Source: Paenibacillus etheri
Lineage (GTDB): Bacteria > Bacillota > Bacilli > Paenibacillales > Paenibacillaceae
Assembly: GCF_001012825.1 (NCBI RefSeq)
Contig: NZ_LCZJ02000018.1
Span: 549,122-613,121 of the forward strand
DNA length: 64,000 nt
Reading direction: 5' to 3'
The position numbers and the translations under genes are program-made. The notes under the pieces were generated by a model, which made no database searches, was not told the DNA's origin, and was given only the letters and a program-made list of their open reading frames with translations. This document shows positions 51,860 through 60,603 of the stretch, in pieces; the first letter of the stretch is position 1, and each line of letters begins with the position of its first letter.

Positions 51860-53765
51860 TCTAGCAAGAAAAAATATAGCACGAAACTTTTCGCAATATT
51901 TTTTATACATTGCGTCGATGGTGTTTAGTATCATCATTTACTTTACATTTGTGACCTTAAAATATAGCGATACGATAGCAGAACAGACGGCTTCATCCCA
52001 AAAACTTGGTTCACTAATGAGTGGAGCGGCAGTCATTCTTATCTTTTTCGTGTTCATATTTATAGCTTACTCCAATTCATTTTTTATGAAAAAACGTAAA
52101 AAAGAAGTGGCATTGTATGCGTTACTAGGTGTACGTAATCGTCAAATAGGTTTTATGCTCTTTTTTGAAAATCTCTTATTAGGATTATTCTCTTTAGTAG
52201 TAGGAGTTGTACTTGGGTTCCTATGTTCAAAAGGATTTATGACGATTTTGATTCATTTAATGGGTTATGACGTTGTAGCACCCTTTACATTTTCAGCGGC
52301 GGCAGCGATGAACACAGCTATCGTATTTCTGGTTATTTTCTTAGTGACATCGTTTCAAGGCTACCGTTTGATCTATCAATTTAAGCTGATTGATTTATTT
52401 CATGCTTCCAAAAAGGGAGAAGTGGCACCTAAACCATCTATGATAGTAGCTGTTCTTGGAGTGTTACTCATTGTCTTGGGCTATTGGCTCGCGATGCAAG
52501 ACCTTTTTACTTCTAAGGTATGGGAAAAAATCGGATTTCTCATGACCGTCTTAATTATTTTAACAACGGTTATAATGGGTACATTTTTATTGTTCCACAG
52601 TGTGACTGGCTTTGTGTTAGCAATGATTAAGAAAAATGAAAAGTGGCTGTGGAAAGGCCTGCATGTAATAACCATTTCGCAGCTGCTCTATCGTATCCGT
52701 GGGAACGCACGTACATTAACTGTGATTGCCGTGTTAAGTGCTACGACAGTAACTGCCGGTGGAGCGGTGTATGGTCTTTATTACAATACGAATGATTCGG
52801 CCAAAACGATTAATCCGAATACCTTTATGTATCAATCAACAGATGCAAAAATCGATAAACAAGTGAGTGCTGTATTATCAGATACAAAATACGATGAAAA
52901 TATCGAAGCACTATCCATTACGTTTCATACGAAAGAATTAAACTCGCCATCAACATTCGATAGCTCTGATAAAAGAAGCTATACAGTTATCGATGAAAAA
53001 ACATACAACCAATTAGCAAGTGTACAACATAAAGAAAAATTAGACGTAAAAAATGGCTACGCGGTTATTTTAGATACCGGATATGACAAAAGGTTCTCAC
53101 CTATATATACAGGAAAAACTATAACAACGGGAAACGACCATCCACTCACATTCCAAAGCTTTAAAACGCAAACCGTATTGAATGTAGGTACAGCTGGCAT
53201 AACGGTGGTAGTCTCGGATGACCAGTATAAAGTATTGCGAAATGATGGGGAAGTGCTGCACTATCGTGTCCTTGGTGTAGAGGATGCCTCTGTAGATTTA
53301 TCTAAAAAAATTGCAACCCAATTACCTGAAGAAGCGCTATTTTCAAGTGGTCCACAAGATTACCAAACAAGTTTGGAAGGTGTGGGTTCTCTACTGTTTA
53401 TCGGAAGTTTCCTTGGTCTAGTATTTCTGGCTGCAACAGGCAGTATCATTTATTTTAAAGTTTTAACAGAGGCAGAAGAGGATAAATCACAGTACAATAT
53501 GCTGCATAAAATGGGTGTCAGTGCAAAAGAAATGCGAAAATCCATTGCGTCACAGGTATTCGTTATCTTTGTTGTACCGCTTGTAGTAGGGTTATTGCAT
53601 AGTGTAGTGGCTTTAAAAGCCTTCTCTAGTCTAATGATGATAGATTTAGCAAAACCTGTGTTGCTCTGGATGATTGCTTATACCGTAATTTACGGGTTGT
53701 ATTATTTCTTAACCGTAGCTTCTTACAATCGTATTATCACACTAAATAATAGAACAGAAGGATGA
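51846..53765 (+). CDS. BceB/YxdM-type ABC permease
   Basis: 639 residues with ten predicted helices. Two FtsX units flank one large extracellular domain between helices 7 and 8 (about residues 310-510), the hallmark of BceB-type permeases. N-terminal SLARKNIARNFSQYFLYI is typical. Start overlaps the ATPase gene and has GGTGAGG before it. It works with the ATPase in resistance to and sensing of antimicrobial peptides. A YxeA-like gene follows as in the yxdLM-yxeA operon of B. subtilis. Confidence 0.92.
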   Translation: MTLFSLARKNIARNFSQYFLYIASMVFSIIIYFTFVTLKYSDTIAEQTASSQKLGSLMSGAAVILIFFVFIFIAYSNSFFMKKRKKEVALYALLGVRNRQIGFMLFFENLLLGLFSLVVGVVLGFLCSKGFMTILIHLMGYDVVAPFTFSAAAAMNTAIVFLVIFLVTSFQGYRLIYQFKLIDLFHASKKGEVAPKPSMIVAVLGVLLIVLGYWLAMQDLFTSKVWEKIGFLMTVLIILTTVIMGTFLLFHSVTGFVLAMIKKNEKWLWKGLHVITISQLLYRIRGNARTLTVIAVLSATTVTAGGAVYGLYYNTNDSAKTINPNTFMYQSTDAKIDKQVSAVLSDTKYDENIEALSITFHTKELNSPSTFDSSDKRSYTVIDEKTYNQLASVQHKEKLDVKNGYAVILDTGYDKRFSPIYTGKTITTGNDHPLTFQSFKTQTVLNVGTAGITVVVSDDQYKVLRNDGEVLHYRVLGVEDASVDLSKKIATQLPEEALFSSGPQDYQTSLEGVGSLLFIGSFLGLVFLAATGSIIYFKVLTEAEEDKSQYNMLHKMGVSAKEMRKSIASQVFVIFVVPLVVGLLHSVVALKAFSSLMMIDLAKPVLLWMIAYTVIYGLYYFLTVASYNRIITLNNRTEG

Positions 53766-53770
53766 TTGAG

Positions 53771-54124
53771 ATGAAAAAATTTCTAATTACTATGGGTATT
53801 TTGTTTGTTATTGGAGTTGTAGGGGTCTTTGCTATAGCTAAGATTGATTTCAATCGCTTCAATGCCGAAAATTACTACTTACAAATCACAGAGGATGGGG
53901 AACCCCATGAATATAAACTGAGCGATGGTTCAGTCATGACCTCTTATTCTTATACACTTGAGGCTACAAATGCTAAAGGTAATACAATTCCACTGGAATT
54001 TAATGCACAAAAAAATCTTCGTAAAGGCGCCTACTTGAAAATGTATGTAAAAAAAGGTGATCAAGTATCCTCATACGATGAAGTGAAATTAGAGGATATT
54101 CCGCTAAAGGCACTAAAAAACTAA
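53771..54124 (+). CDS. YxeA-family (DUF1093) protein
   Basis: 117 residues from ATG 53771 (AGAAGG 9 nt before). An N-terminal hydrophobic signal (1-20) and a small beta-rich domain with YYLQITEDGEP and AYLKMYVKKGDQVSSYDEVK fit the YxeA family, extracellular proteins of unknown function linked to BceAB-type transporters. Last gene of the exporter operon. Confidence 0.85.
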   Translation: MKKFLITMGILFVIGVVGVFAIAKIDFNRFNAENYYLQITEDGEPHEYKLSDGSVMTSYSYTLEATNAKGNTIPLEFNAQKNLRKGAYLKMYVKKGDQVSSYDEVKLEDIPLKALKN

Positions 54125-54134
54125 TAAATTGAAG

Positions 54135-54174
54135 AAGGGCTGTCTCCAATAAATAAGTGGAGAACAGCCCTTTT
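54135..54174. terminator. Bidirectional terminator between convergent operons
   Basis: AAGGGCTGT-CTCCA pairs with TGGAG-A-ACAGCCCTT, with T tract on the right and an A-rich left flank. Confidence 0.88.
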
Positions 54175-54205
54175 CTCTGCCTAATGTGTAAGTAAGGCAT
54201 TTGTA

Positions 54206-55597
54206 TTATAAAAGTATAGTAATGGTGGTTCCGGTATTTTCGATGCTCGTCAAATCGAGTTTCCCCTCATGAGCCCAAATAATGTCTCTTGCGATGGCCA
54301 TTCCTAACCCAGTACCATGCTTGCTCGTTGTGTTTGTACCCCGATAGTAGCGTTCGAAAACCTGTTCCAAATCTTTAGCCGGAATACCCTGGCCATTATC
54401 AGAAATTGTAATTTGGGTATGCGGATTAATGGTTTCCACTCGAATCTTCACCACGACATTTTCATCGTTATGCACCAGTGCATTGTAGATAAAGTTAAGG
54501 ATCGCTCGTTTTAGTAATTTTTTATCCACTTTATGTACTGCTTTAACCACATTTGCCTCAAACTCTATCTGTCGTTCACCAAAGGTCGGGTCATTTAAAA
54601 GTTCAATCGTCATTTCTCGTAGAAACTGAACGAGATTCACATCTTCAAATTGCAGCGATAGCTGGTGATTACGCAAACGCATCGTTAAATTGAGGTCATC
54701 TAACAAATCTTTCATATACATCGATTTACTCTTGATAATTGACGTGTATTCCTGTAATTCTTGGGCTGTTAAATCTGTGGCACTGTCGTTAATAAATTCT
54801 GCATAGCCTTGAATAGAAGCAAGTGGTGTCTTCATGTCATGCGAAACATTGCTAATCCATTCCTCACGCATTTGGTCGAGACGCTTACGCTCCTCTTCAT
54901 GTCGATCGAGCTTTTCAGATAGTTCATTCATATTACGAAAAACATCTTCATAAACGCCTTTGGGAGTAGGCATTTTCTTAAAACGCCGTTCTCTGAGCTG
55001 TTGAATACCCTCTATTAATGTATGAAGAGGTGCAGTTAACTTTTTCCCAAATAAAAATCCAATGATGATTACAATAAGCACATCAACGATAAGAAAAATG
55101 GAAAGGAAAACATTAACATCTTTAAAAATTTTAGCGTAGTCATAGGTCATTACGTAGCGGCCTATTTTTGGATTTTGAATCCCTAAAAAGTAGCTAAAAT
55201 TTTGAGCTGTGCTGACAAAAACAGTCGTGCTTGCATCTAATTCTTTATATTTATACATTTGTACAATTTCAATAGGGGAATACGATGTTTGCAATTCTTC
55301 AGGGGTATAAAATGCTGATACTTGCTCCCCATGGTTATTCAAGAATTGTACCCAGGCGCTCATTTCTTGTAGTTTTTTCAGGCCTTCTTCGTTTACAACA
55401 GGTTTGCCAGCATGTAGTTCTACAAATTGTGAAAAGGTCCGGCTAAAGGTTTCTGCTGAAGCTTCTTCAGCGCCAAAATTATTATTCTTTAGCTGTATAA
55501 AGAATAGAGAAAGGAACAAAATCGCGTTTACAATACCAACGATTACAACAATAGTCATAACCGATCTTAAAAAGCGGAGTGTCAATTTCCATTTCAA
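54206..55597 (-). CDS. Sensor histidine kinase with extracellular domain and HAMP
   Basis: 463 residues. TM1 is ~10-33, an extracellular domain of ~130 residues follows, TM2 ~165-187, HAMP, then SNVSHDMKTPLASI with the phosphoacceptor His. The ATPase domain has NFIYNALVH, ISDNGQGIP and GTGLGMAI. Unlike BceS kinases, which have almost no extracellular part, this one can sense directly. It is coupled to the regulator gene (6-bp gap) and converges on the exporter operon. Confidence 0.92.
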   Translation of the reverse strand: MKWKLTLRFLRSVMTIVVIVGIVNAILFLSLFFIQLKNNNFGAEEASAETFSRTFSQFVELHAGKPVVNEEGLKKLQEMSAWVQFLNNHGEQVSAFYTPEELQTSYSPIEIVQMYKYKELDASTTVFVSTAQNFSYFLGIQNPKIGRYVMTYDYAKIFKDVNVFLSIFLIVDVLIVIIIGFLFGKKLTAPLHTLIEGIQQLRERRFKKMPTPKGVYEDVFRNMNELSEKLDRHEEERKRLDQMREEWISNVSHDMKTPLASIQGYAEFINDSATDLTAQELQEYTSIIKSKSMYMKDLLDDLNLTMRLRNHQLSLQFEDVNLVQFLREMTIELLNDPTFGERQIEFEANVVKAVHKVDKKLLKRAILNFIYNALVHNDENVVVKIRVETINPHTQITISDNGQGIPAKDLEQVFERYYRGTNTTSKHGTGLGMAIARDIIWAHEGKLDLTSIENTGTTITILL

Positions 55598-55603
55598 CTT
55601 GTC

Positions 55604-56305
55604 TCACCCCTTGGTATGTAATTTATAACCTAACCCTTTAACCGTTAAAATAAAGGAAGGCTTTGAAGGGTCTGCCTCGATTTTTTCGCGTAAGCGACGA
55701 ATATGTACCATCACTGTATTATCGGAACCAAAAAAATCTTCACCCCATACCTGACCAAACAAGGTTTCTTTGCTTATGATCTGATTCGGATGATGCATAA
55801 AACAGCTCATTAATCCGACTTCTTTGGCAGTAAGCACAAGGGCTTCGCCATTCTTTTTTAATTCTGTCTCATTCGCACTAAGCTCAAAGGGGCCCACTTG
55901 CAAACTTTTCGGAGCCTTCTTTTCCTCTGTAAAGCCAGCCCTTCTCAGTTGTGCCTTAACCCGATAAGCGACTTCTTTCGGACTGAATGGTTTAGTGATA
56001 TAATCATCGCCACCTATCGCTAGGCCTAAAAGCTTATTAATTTCCTCATCCTTTGCAGACATAAATAAGATCGGGGCGTTTGATGTTTCCCGAATTTTTC
56101 TGCATAAGTCATATCCTTCTCCATCTGGTAGCATAATATCTAGCAAGATAAGCTCAGGATTATATTCTTGAAACTTGTCCCATCCCTCTGCAACAGTCCC
56201 GGCAGTTATAACGTCTGCAATACCTTCTTTATGTAACACTGCCTTCATTAGACGTGCTAAATCATCTTCATCGTCTATGATTAATACCCTTTTATGACTT
56301 GCCAT
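55604..56305 (-). CDS. OmpR/PhoB-family response regulator
   Basis: 233 residues. Receiver domain with DDEDD acidic pair, D53-region phosphoacceptor (ELILLDIMLPD) and TKPFSPKE; C-terminal winged helix with VMVHIRRLREKIE and the TVKGLGYKL ending. GGAGGG precedes the ATG. First gene of the kinase operon; likely binds the direct repeats at 51017-51047. Confidence 0.93.
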   Translation of the reverse strand: MASHKRVLIIDDEDDLARLMKAVLHKEGIADVITAGTVAEGWDKFQEYNPELILLDIMLPDGEGYDLCRKIRETSNAPILFMSAKDEEINKLLGLAIGGDDYITKPFSPKEVAYRVKAQLRRAGFTEEKKAPKSLQVGPFELSANETELKKNGEALVLTAKEVGLMSCFMHHPNQIISKETLFGQVWGEDFFGSDNTVMVHIRRLREKIEADPSKPSFILTVKGLGYKLHTKG

Positions 56306-56619
56306 TTGTTTCCCTCCAAATCCGTCTTTATGTACATTATTACATTATAAAGGACTCTTTATTTCTTGCACAAAAAAATCGCAAAAGAAAGGCTTGCATG
56401 AAGATGGGTATTACTTAGACGAACATAGCACAGCAATATTCGGTGATTTATTAAATTTATTCTAGATATAGCCAAATCAGGTAAGGAGAAGAAATTGTTA
56501 TTTTGGAATGCCATTAGATTGCAGTGAGTCTGCTGATTTTCCGACTAAGGAGCATTAGGTTCCTTTGTCACTACGTTCAGAATGAAAATTCATTCCGAGA
56601 AATGAAAGGAAGGTATTAA
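56306..56619 (+). other. Region with decayed coding sequence
   Basis: From about 56388 to 56526 the plus strand reads like a broken protein (HEDGYYLDEHSTAIFGDLLNLF, then after a one-base shift ILDIAKSGKEKKLLFWNA). It has no start and may be debris of a regulator gene that accompanied the MMPL transporter. Nothing else recognised. Confidence 0.3.
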
Positions 56620-57898
56620 GTGAAAAAGATAAGGGACTGGAGAACCTACTTTTTTTACTGTGGATTATTCTTACAATCGTCCCTTGATAACGATGCCGAA
56701 TATGGAAAAGCTGGTGCAGGAGAAAGGGCAAATAAAGATACCTGATACTGCACAAAGCGCTCTGGCAAATATGATGTTAAAAACCATGAATGAGAGTAAC
56801 AAAGAAACATTTGATATCATTGCGGTATTTAACAGCGGCAGCAATAAGGCCCTAACCGATACAAAAAAGTATTCTATTGCCTCAGTCATCAAGGCATTGC
56901 AGGATAAGAAATCCTAGCTTGGAATCACCAAAATGACTACACACCTAGATGGCAAGGAGTTGGAGAAGCAGTTAGTCTCTGAAGACAAGACGACGATTCT
57001 GACCCGGATACCTGTTGATAAAAACCAGGGTGAGATTGATCAGGTAAGCAAAGCACTCGATAAATTTTAAAGAAGGAAATTATCGCCGTCATCTTCATTA
57101 TTCTAGTGTTGATGATTATATTCCGCTCTCCGGTTATGTTCAGCAAACTTTGGCAATAGCGGAAGGCGCTCAGAAACAATTGAATAAGATTTCAACCCAA
57201 TTAACTCAAATGGCGCAGCAGCACGAGTTGGCTATGGGTGCTTTCAAAAAGGCGAATGATTCTCTCACACAAGTAAATGATGGACTACACCAAATTAATG
57301 CTGGAGTGGGTCAGCTTGAGTCAGGATCTAAGCAATTAATAAATAGACTTCGTCATGGGCTAGTGGCTCAGGACAAATAGCGGAAAAAACCGCTGTGCTG
57401 CAATCAGGCGTGACTCAAATTAATGATGGTCAAAAGCAATTGCTGGGTGTTCTGAATGACCTGCAGAACCAGATGGGGAAGCTGGAATCTGGTCTATCTA
57501 CTAGTAGTGAAGGTCTTGATAAAGTAGAGCTGGATCGTTCCATTTTTCAGCTTCATTATGATTGCAGCCCTGGGCGTTGATTACAGCATATTCCTGATGA
57601 TGCGGTATAACGAGCTTGAAGGGGATGTTGGATCAAGAATTGAGTGGCATCACGTTATATGGTTGGTGTAGTATTGTCTGCTGCCTTTATTCTAGGAGGC
57701 ACCTGCGCCGCGTTGATTCCTTCGGGCGTAATGACACTTATACAGGTAGCATTCGTATTAATCATTGCACTATTATTACTAAGTGTAGCGGCCATGCCGG
57801 TGTTCTTGACTGCATTAAAGCAGCTTGCTAGTAAATTAAATGGTTCAAGCAACGGTGCTACATCAAAGAATGTAGTTGACAAATCGAGTCATATTTAG
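56620..57898 (+). pseudogene. Degraded MMPL/RND-family transporter (YdfJ-like)
   Basis: A GTG with AGGAAGG starts MKKIRDWRT, but the frame shifts at once. Further pieces appear in different frames: MPNMEKLVQEKGQIKIPDTA, then a stop at 56917, a Gln-rich coiled linker (ISTQLTQMAQQHELAM), a transmembrane motif IAALGVDYSIFLMMRYNEL and a C-terminal membrane end (SAAFILGGTCAALIPSG). Intact relatives have ~700-1000 residues; large parts are absent here. Multiple frameshifts, stops and deletions make it non-functional. Confidence 0.82.
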
Positions 57899-57962
57899 AC
57901 GGCAGTAAAATTTAAAAATACATGCGTATTACGTATGCTGAGAACAATAGAAAGAATCTTCG

Positions 57963-57986
57963 GGGACCTTTGTGGTCCCTTGTTTC
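57963..57986 (+). terminator. Terminator-like hairpin after the MMPL remnant
   Basis: GGGACC-TTTGT-GGTCCC then TTGTTTC; T tract is weak. Confidence 0.5.
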
Positions 57987-58134
57987 ACCATATCAGAAAG
58001 TATATAATTATCGACTATACCTTACAACTTTATTACGTTATAATCAACGTAAAGTCACCAGATGACCTAAGAGTAGGATGATTTTAATAGATTAATTAAT
58101 ATTAGCTTTTGATATGCCAAAACGTATTTTGTTA

Positions 58135-58164
58135 TTGAAATAGGTTGTTTATATTGTTTATGAT
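58135..58164 (+). promoter_or_regulatory. Promoter of the RpiR-type regulator gene
   Basis: -35 TTGAAA (58135-58140), 18 bp, -10 TATGAT (58159-58164), 40 bp before the ATG. Confidence 0.5.
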
Positions 58165-58203
58165 ATGATTAAAGGTGTTAATTAAATCTAGAGTAGGTAG
58201 ATT

Positions 58204-59067
58204 ATGAGTCTAAATGACAACGTATTAATTAAAATTCGTGAGATGCGAGAGAGTTTTACACCAGTTGAACGATTGGTCGGAGATTACATTTTAGAAAATA
58301 CGGAAGAGATCCCTCATTTGTCGATTAAGGAATTGGCTCAATCGAGTAAGACAAGCGATGCATCTGTCCTTCGTTTCTGTAAGACGATGGGTTACAGCGG
58401 ATACCGCAATTTTATTGTGAGTATATCGGCATCTTTGGGTTCTCGTGATGAGGATTCAAAGGCTCAATATACAGATATTCAGCCAGGTGATGATCTCTCG
58501 ACAATTATATCAAATATTTCATTGAATAATTGCAAGTCCATTGAGGATACGCTTAGTGTTATTGATCGAAAAGAAATTACAAGAGCTGTAGAATTACTAT
58601 GTCATAGTAAGCGGATTGTTTTCTTTGGAATAGGTGCTTCGGGACTCGTTTGTATGGACGGGGAACAGAAGTTCTCGCGAATTAATAAGATGTGTCATGC
58701 CTATACAGATGGTCATAGTCAGCTCACGGCAGCAACTTTACTTGAGAAAGATGATGTTGCCATTTTCATTTCTAACTCTGGAGCAACTAGTGATATTATT
58801 GATGCACTGGAAATTGCCCAAAAGAATAGAGCGAAATGTATTGCGATTACGAAGTACAATAAAAGTGAGCTTGCGGAGCGGGCGGATATTGTACTGAGTA
58901 TATCCACACCTGAAATAACAATCCGCAGTGGGGCTATGGGCTCGCGTATTGCGATGCTTACGATCATCGACATATTATTTGCTGGTGTCGCAAGTGCAGA
59001 ATATGAAGAAGTAAAAACCTACTTAACAAAAACGCATAATATATTAAAGAAAAAACTTAGAAATTAG
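58204..59067 (+). CDS. RpiR/MurR-family transcriptional regulator
   Basis: 287 residues. The N-terminal HTH_6 domain (1-77) has LSIKELAQSSKTSDASVLRFCKTMGYSGY, and the C-terminal SIS sugar-phosphate-binding domain (~115-250) has FFGIGASGLVC and ISNSGATSDIIDAL. With murQ and anmK downstream, its ligand is probably MurNAc-6-phosphate and it is the counterpart of MurR. It may control the operon starting at murQ. Weak ribosome site. Confidence 0.88.
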   Translation: MSLNDNVLIKIREMRESFTPVERLVGDYILENTEEIPHLSIKELAQSSKTSDASVLRFCKTMGYSGYRNFIVSISASLGSRDEDSKAQYTDIQPGDDLSTIISNISLNNCKSIEDTLSVIDRKEITRAVELLCHSKRIVFFGIGASGLVCMDGEQKFSRINKMCHAYTDGHSQLTAATLLEKDDVAIFISNSGATSDIIDALEIAQKNRAKCIAITKYNKSELAERADIVLSISTPEITIRSGAMGSRIAMLTIIDILFAGVASAEYEEVKTYLTKTHNILKKKLRN

Positions 59068-59091
59068 GTTCTGATAGAATGAATGTGGAGG

Positions 59092-59130
59092 AAAGCATTG
59101 ATCATGGATCAATGCTTTTTTTTTTTTTTT
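59092..59130 (+). terminator. Strong terminator after the regulator gene
   Basis: AAAGCATTGATC-ATG-GATCAATGCTTT followed by about 13 more T. Confidence 0.95.
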
Positions 59131-59290
59131 GTATTTCATTCACTTCGTATACTTAAATATACTATTTATCAATCCATGTTAGATTATCTACATGATGAAT
59201 ACATTAATCTAACGAATATATTGATTGGTTTAATTCAATAATTAATAGCTTGAAACACAATTATATTGAGGGAAATGAATGGAATCGAAG

Positions 59291-59338
59291 ACGAAACATC
59301 ATCCGGTTGAACACGGATGATGTAACTTTATGTTTCGT
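59291..59338. other. Nested inverted repeats between regulator and murQ
   Basis: CATCATCCG (59297-59305) pairs with CGGATGATG (59314-59322), and an outer ACGAAACAT (59291-59299) with ATGTTTCGT (59330-59338). No T tract. The 59131-59530 stretch otherwise shows only the cre-like site and the murQ promoter. Confidence 0.45.
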
Positions 59339-59434
59339 TTGGAGCGACAATCAGCAAATAATACATTTTTTTAAATCGCTTTAACCTTAGAGCCATAGCG
59401 ATCAAAGCAATTGGTAAAAATTTAAATTGCATCT

Positions 59435-59448
59435 TGTAAGCGCTTTAT
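59435..59448 (+). promoter_or_regulatory. cre-like site upstream of murQ
   Basis: TGTAAGCGCTTTAT keeps the core AAGCGCTTT, with mismatch at the conserved C near the end. It lies about 87 bp before the promoter -35. Confidence 0.4.
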
Positions 59449-59530
59449 AAATGTGGTATAACATAGTATGTAAGGAGTGAAATAAAACATCAGAATTTAT
59501 TTTATCTATGAAATTATATTTCAAAATCTA

Positions 59531-59560
59531 TTGACGAAGCGATGGTGTTGTATTAGTATA
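59531..59560 (+). promoter_or_regulatory. Candidate murQ operon promoter
   Basis: -35 TTGACG (59531-59536), 18 bp, -10 TAGTAT (59555-59560). The palindrome AACGCGTT (59587-59594) just downstream is a possible operator for the RpiR-type regulator. Confidence 0.45.
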
Positions 59561-59640
59561 AGAACATAATAATTGTAAGTTAATCTAACGCGTTTTGTTA
59601 ATTACATGACAGATTAAGGCTGGAAAGAAGGAGGATGGCT

Positions 59641-60546
59641 ATGAATGACTACCTTGCGGGATTGACAACAGAGGCTGTGAATCCAGACACATTAATGATT
59701 GATGAATGTACTACGGAAGAAATGATCCAGTTAATGAATCAACAAGATGCACTGGTCCCCAGAGCTATAGCTGAGGAGATTCCGCAGATTGCAAAGGCGG
59801 TAGATATTCTACATCATAGGTTGTCTAATGGTGGAAGAATGTTTTACATAGGAGCTGGCTCATCAGGAAGATTAGGTGTTCTGGATGCTTCCGAATGTCC
59901 TCCTACCTTTGGTACAGATCCTTCCTTGGTGCAGGGCTATATTGCTGGTGGTGATATTGCTTTGCGTACTGCGGTTGAAGGCTGTGAAGACGATATGGAT
60001 GAAGGGATCGCATTAATCGAAAGCATTGGTGTAACAAACAAAGATGTACTTATTGGGATTTCGGCAAGCGGTAGTGCAAACTACGTTATTGCTGCTTTAG
60101 CGAAAGCAAAGGAACTTGGAGCAGCCACTATCGGTGTTTGTAACAACAGAGGCTCAAAGTTCGAACCCATTGTAGATGTTTGTATAACACCTGTTGTAGG
60201 ACCTGAGGTCATTAGCGGTTCGACTCGATTAAAGGCAGGAACTGCTCAGAAGTTGGTGCTTAATATGCTGACAACATGCACAATGGTCAAGTTAGGAAAA
60301 ACGTACAACAACTTGATGGTTGATCTGAAGGCTAGTAATTTTAAGCTCGTAGATCGCTCGATTCGTATCATCATGAACACGACTGGTGTAGATACATCAA
60401 CCGCCGCAGAAACACTTGAAAAAGCATCTATGAACTGTAAGCTGGCAATTATGATGATTAAATCGGGGTTAGATGCAAAAGAAGCAGAACAAGTACTTAA
60501 CGCAAACGGAGGACGCTTGAAACAGGCAATCGCATCATTGGTTTAG
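59641..60546 (+). CDS. murQ: N-acetylmuramic acid 6-phosphate etherase
   Basis: 301 residues from ATG 59641: AAGGAGG at 59628-59634 is 6 nt before it, while the ATG at 59635 is too close. The enzyme cleaves the lactyl ether of MurNAc-6-P to give GlcNAc-6-P and lactate. The SIS domain shows FYIGAGSSGRLGVLDASECPPTFG with the catalytic Glu region, GISASGSANYV, and SGSTRLKAGTAQK; the C-terminal helical end NGGRLKQAIASL is typical. First gene of the MurNAc operon. Confidence 0.96.
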   Translation: MNDYLAGLTTEAVNPDTLMIDECTTEEMIQLMNQQDALVPRAIAEEIPQIAKAVDILHHRLSNGGRMFYIGAGSSGRLGVLDASECPPTFGTDPSLVQGYIAGGDIALRTAVEGCEDDMDEGIALIESIGVTNKDVLIGISASGSANYVIAALAKAKELGAATIGVCNNRGSKFEPIVDVCITPVVGPEVISGSTRLKAGTAQKLVLNMLTTCTMVKLGKTYNNLMVDLKASNFKLVDRSIRIIMNTTGVDTSTAAETLEKASMNCKLAIMMIKSGLDAKEAEQVLNANGGRLKQAIASLV

Positions 60547-60603
60547 GTGTGAAAAGTGGAATAACAGGATGGATGCTATTAATAATTGAGGAGGCTGTTT
60601 TCG

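Noticed and set aside
59370-59390. AAATCGCTTTAACC as another cre
   Set aside because: Only the centre CGCTTT fits; flanking conserved bases are missing.
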